A DNA stretch of 7,683 bases from Bacteroidales bacterium (GTDB lineage: Bacteria; Bacteroidota; Bacteroidia; Bacteroidales; VadinHA17). Shown here in pieces: positions 6,168 to 7,683 of this stretch. Below the pieces are notes generated by a model. That model was not told the origin of the DNA. It ran no database searches and worked only from the letters and a program-made list of their open reading frames with translations. Each line of letters begins with the position of its first letter. The first letter of the stretch is position 1. The position numbers and the translations under genes are program-made. The stretch is taken from positions 1 to 7,683 of the forward strand of contig PMNJ01000310.1 in the NCBI GenBank assembly GCA_003162595.1, in the 5' to 3' direction.

Positions 6168-7683
6168 GCAAACGGAGGTTCGTCATGAATATCTGATTCG
6201 TTATCGAATCCTCCTCCAAGTTTTCTCAGGTTATCATGATTCATCTTGGAACCGAGCGTGATACTCTGAGCTCCGCTCATTTCCGGATTGTCGTCAATAT
6301 CAAAATCATCAATATCAACAAACTGGGCTTTCTCCTCACGGAATCTCAGCCGGACATCGTCAACCGGACCGTTCCTGTTCTTAGCAAGAATGATTTCAGC
6401 GATCCCCTTAGTGGAAGATCCATCTTCAAACGTTGGAATACCGAATTTGTCCTGTCTGTGAATAAACACAACCATATCTGCATCCTGTTCTATTGCTCCC
6501 GATTCGCGAAGGTCAGAAAGAAGTGGCCTTTTGGTGCCTCCCCTCATTTCAACTGAACGGTTAAGCTGGGAAAGAGCCAGTATAGGAACGTTAAGTTCTT
6601 TGGCTATACTCTTTAGCGAACGCGAAATATTACTTACTTCCTGTTCACGGCTTCCGGCATTTTCTGGTCCGGACATAAGCTGAAGATAATCGACTATAAC
6701 TATATCAAGTTTATGCTGAGCCATCAGTCGTCTGCATTTGGCTCTGAGTTCAAATATTGAAATGGCCGGAGTATCATCAATGAATATCGGAGCCTGTACA
6801 AGCTTTTTTATTCTGGTATCAAGTTGTTTCCACTCCTCTTCTGAGAGACGGCCGTTCTTTATCTTATCGCCAGGGATATCGGTTTCGGCTATTATTAATC
6901 TATTAACCAACTGAATAGATGACATTTCGCATGAGAATATTGCTACTTTTTTCCCATGGTCGATAGCCATGTTCCTTGCCATGGAAAGGGCAAATGCAGT
7001 TTTTCCCATTGAGGGGCGTGCTGCTATAATGATCAATTCAGATTTCTGCCATCCTGAGGTAAGTCTGTCAAGTTTTGTGAATCCTGATGGCGTTCCAACC
7101 AGGGCATCTTCCCTTTTACCTGCTTCCTCAATTTCCCTGATTGCCTCCTTAATAACCACATTGATAGGTGCTACTTCCCTTTTAATGTTACCTTCAGCAA
7201 TCTGAAACAGAGCATTTTCCGAATAATCAAGTAGCTCGGTTACATCATAAGTGTCATCAAAAGATCTTGTCTGAATTTCTGTAGATACTCTTATAAGTTC
7301 TCGCTGGATATATTTTTGAGCTACGATCCTGGCATGATAATCAACGTTTGCTGCTGATACAACCTTCGACGTAAGCTGGGTAAGATAGACAGGACCACCA
7401 ACGCTATCCAGCTCATGGTGAGAGCGAAGTTCTTCAGTAACAGTGTACAGATCTACCGGAAACTCCCTGGAAGAAAGATCGGATATTGCTTTAAATATCT
7501 TCTGATGGGCTTCTCTGTAAAAACTCTCTGGTTTGAGTATATCAAGAATGGTAATTACTGCTTCCTTTTCGAGCATAACTGCTCCCAGAACAGCCTCCTC
7601 CATATCATTTGCCTGTGGCGGAACCTTACCAAAATCAGGCAAAGTCGTTACAACAGGCCTTAGGCTATTTCTTTGTTTTGCCA
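6164..7683 (-). CDS. dnaB: replicative DNA helicase DnaB (start codon at or just beyond the right edge)
   Basis: DnaB is the hexameric ring helicase that unwinds DNA at the replication fork and recruits primase. Numbering from the in-frame TTG at 7642, the N-terminal DnaB domain spans about 8-110 (QANDMEEAVLGAVMLEKEAV) and the RecA-like C-terminal domain about 183-445. Visible motifs are Walker A ARPSMGKTAF (208-217), the glutamate motif FSCEM (236-240), Walker B IVIVDYLQLM (314-323), SQLNRSVEMR (358-367) and DLRESGAIEQDADMVVFIHR (377-396, which includes the arginine-finger region). No intein interrupts it. The TTG is probably not the true start: the frame continues upstream as AKQRNSLRPVVTT, and the next codon ends in TG at 7683-7682, so an ATG straddling the edge would give MAKQRNSLRPVVTTLPDFGKVPPQ and a protein of about 506 residues, the normal length. 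A flexible acidic tail (about 446-492) ends in DEPPFA. The stop overlaps that of the DUF5686 gene. Confidence 0.97.
   Translation of the reverse strand, partial: AKQRNSLRPVVTTLPDFGKVPPQANDMEEAVLGAVMLEKEAVITILDILKPESFYREAHQKIFKAISDLSSREFPVDLYTVTEELRSHHELDSVGGPVYLTQLTSKVVSAANVDYHARIVAQKYIQRELIRVSTEIQTRSFDDTYDVTELLDYSENALFQIAEGNIKREVAPINVVIKEAIREIEEAGKREDALVGTPSGFTKLDRLTSGWQKSELIIIAARPSMGKTAFALSMARNMAIDHGKKVAIFSCEMSSIQLVNRLIIAETDIPGDKIKNGRLSEEEWKQLDTRIKKLVQAPIFIDDTPAISIFELRAKCRRLMAQHKLDIVIVDYLQLMSGPENAGSREQEVSNISRSLKSIAKELNVPILALSQLNRSVEMRGGTKRPLLSDLRESGAIEQDADMVVFIHRQDKFGIPTFEDGSSTKGIAEIILAKNRNGPVDDVRLRFREEKAQFVDIDDFDIDDNPEMSGAQSITLGSKMNHDNLRKLGGGFDNESDIHDEPPFA
6174..6217. terminator. possible stem-loop at the convergent gene ends (weak terminator candidate)
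   Basis: GATTCG (6195-6200), loop TTAT, and CGAATC (6205-6210) form a perfect 6-base stem within the last codons of dnaB, about 28 bases after the DUF5686 stop. An outer GGAGG (6174-6178) can also pair with CCTCC around 6210-6217, giving a larger interrupted hairpin. On the plus strand it is followed by AAGTTTTC, a short T-run rather than a classic U-tract. Because the two convergent genes leave no spacer, any terminator for the plus-strand operon must lie inside dnaB, and this is the best candidate nearby. It could instead be a chance result of the codons for Phe-Asp-Asn-Glu-Ser. Confidence 0.3.

Noticed and set aside
6969..7205. Plus-strand open frames opposite dnaB (also 6236-6556 and 7415-7663)
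   Set aside because: All fall within the dnaB coding sequence, whose helicase motifs cover the same bases; no independent start signal or motif was seen.
1..7683. A defence system, mobile element or other novel accessory system
   Set aside because: No transposase, integrase, nuclease, toxin-antitoxin pair, repeat array or tRNA-associated insertion was found. Five of the six genes belong to recognisable families and the sixth resembles resident genes in composition and layout.

Overview
The window looks like a core chromosomal segment of a member of the Bacteroidota, probably Bacteroidales-like. The main reasons are protein features: a MurF of the type normally fused to alanine racemase, a short RsmI without the C-terminal domain of the enterobacterial enzyme, a DUF5686 outer-membrane protein with a carboxypeptidase-regulatory-like N-terminus, and a Bacteroidota-type DnaB. 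Base composition is moderately AT-rich. Clear Shine-Dalgarno sequences are mostly absent, which also fits this phylum. No RNA gene, insertion sequence, CRISPR array, integrase or phage gene was seen.

The layout has three transcription blocks. Block 1 (1-1948, minus strand) holds tdk (thymidine kinase) followed by the MurF part of a peptidoglycan ligase gene that runs off the left edge. The tdk stop and the murF TTG start are separated by one codon in the same frame. Block 2 (2064-6167, plus strand) diverges from tdk across a 115-base gap. It carries a 235-residue protein of unknown function, rsmI (16S rRNA C1402 2'-O-methyltransferase) overlapping it by 8 bases, and, 11 bases later, a 905-residue DUF5686 outer-membrane beta-barrel protein. 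Block 3 (6164-7683, minus strand) is dnaB, the replicative helicase. It converges on block 2 with a 4-base overlap in which the two TAG stops share one CTAG. The dnaB frame stays open to the right edge, where its true start codon almost certainly straddles the window boundary.

Functionally this is a housekeeping neighbourhood: cell-wall precursor synthesis, thymidine salvage, rRNA modification, an envelope protein and replication. The genes do not form one obvious pathway. I see no convincing new multi-gene system. The points most worth a second look are the uncharacterised gene coupled to rsmI, the zero-spacer convergent junction with a hairpin just inside dnaB, the misleading internal dnaB start, and the in-frame tdk/murF junction. 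There is no gene-free stretch longer than 115 bases.
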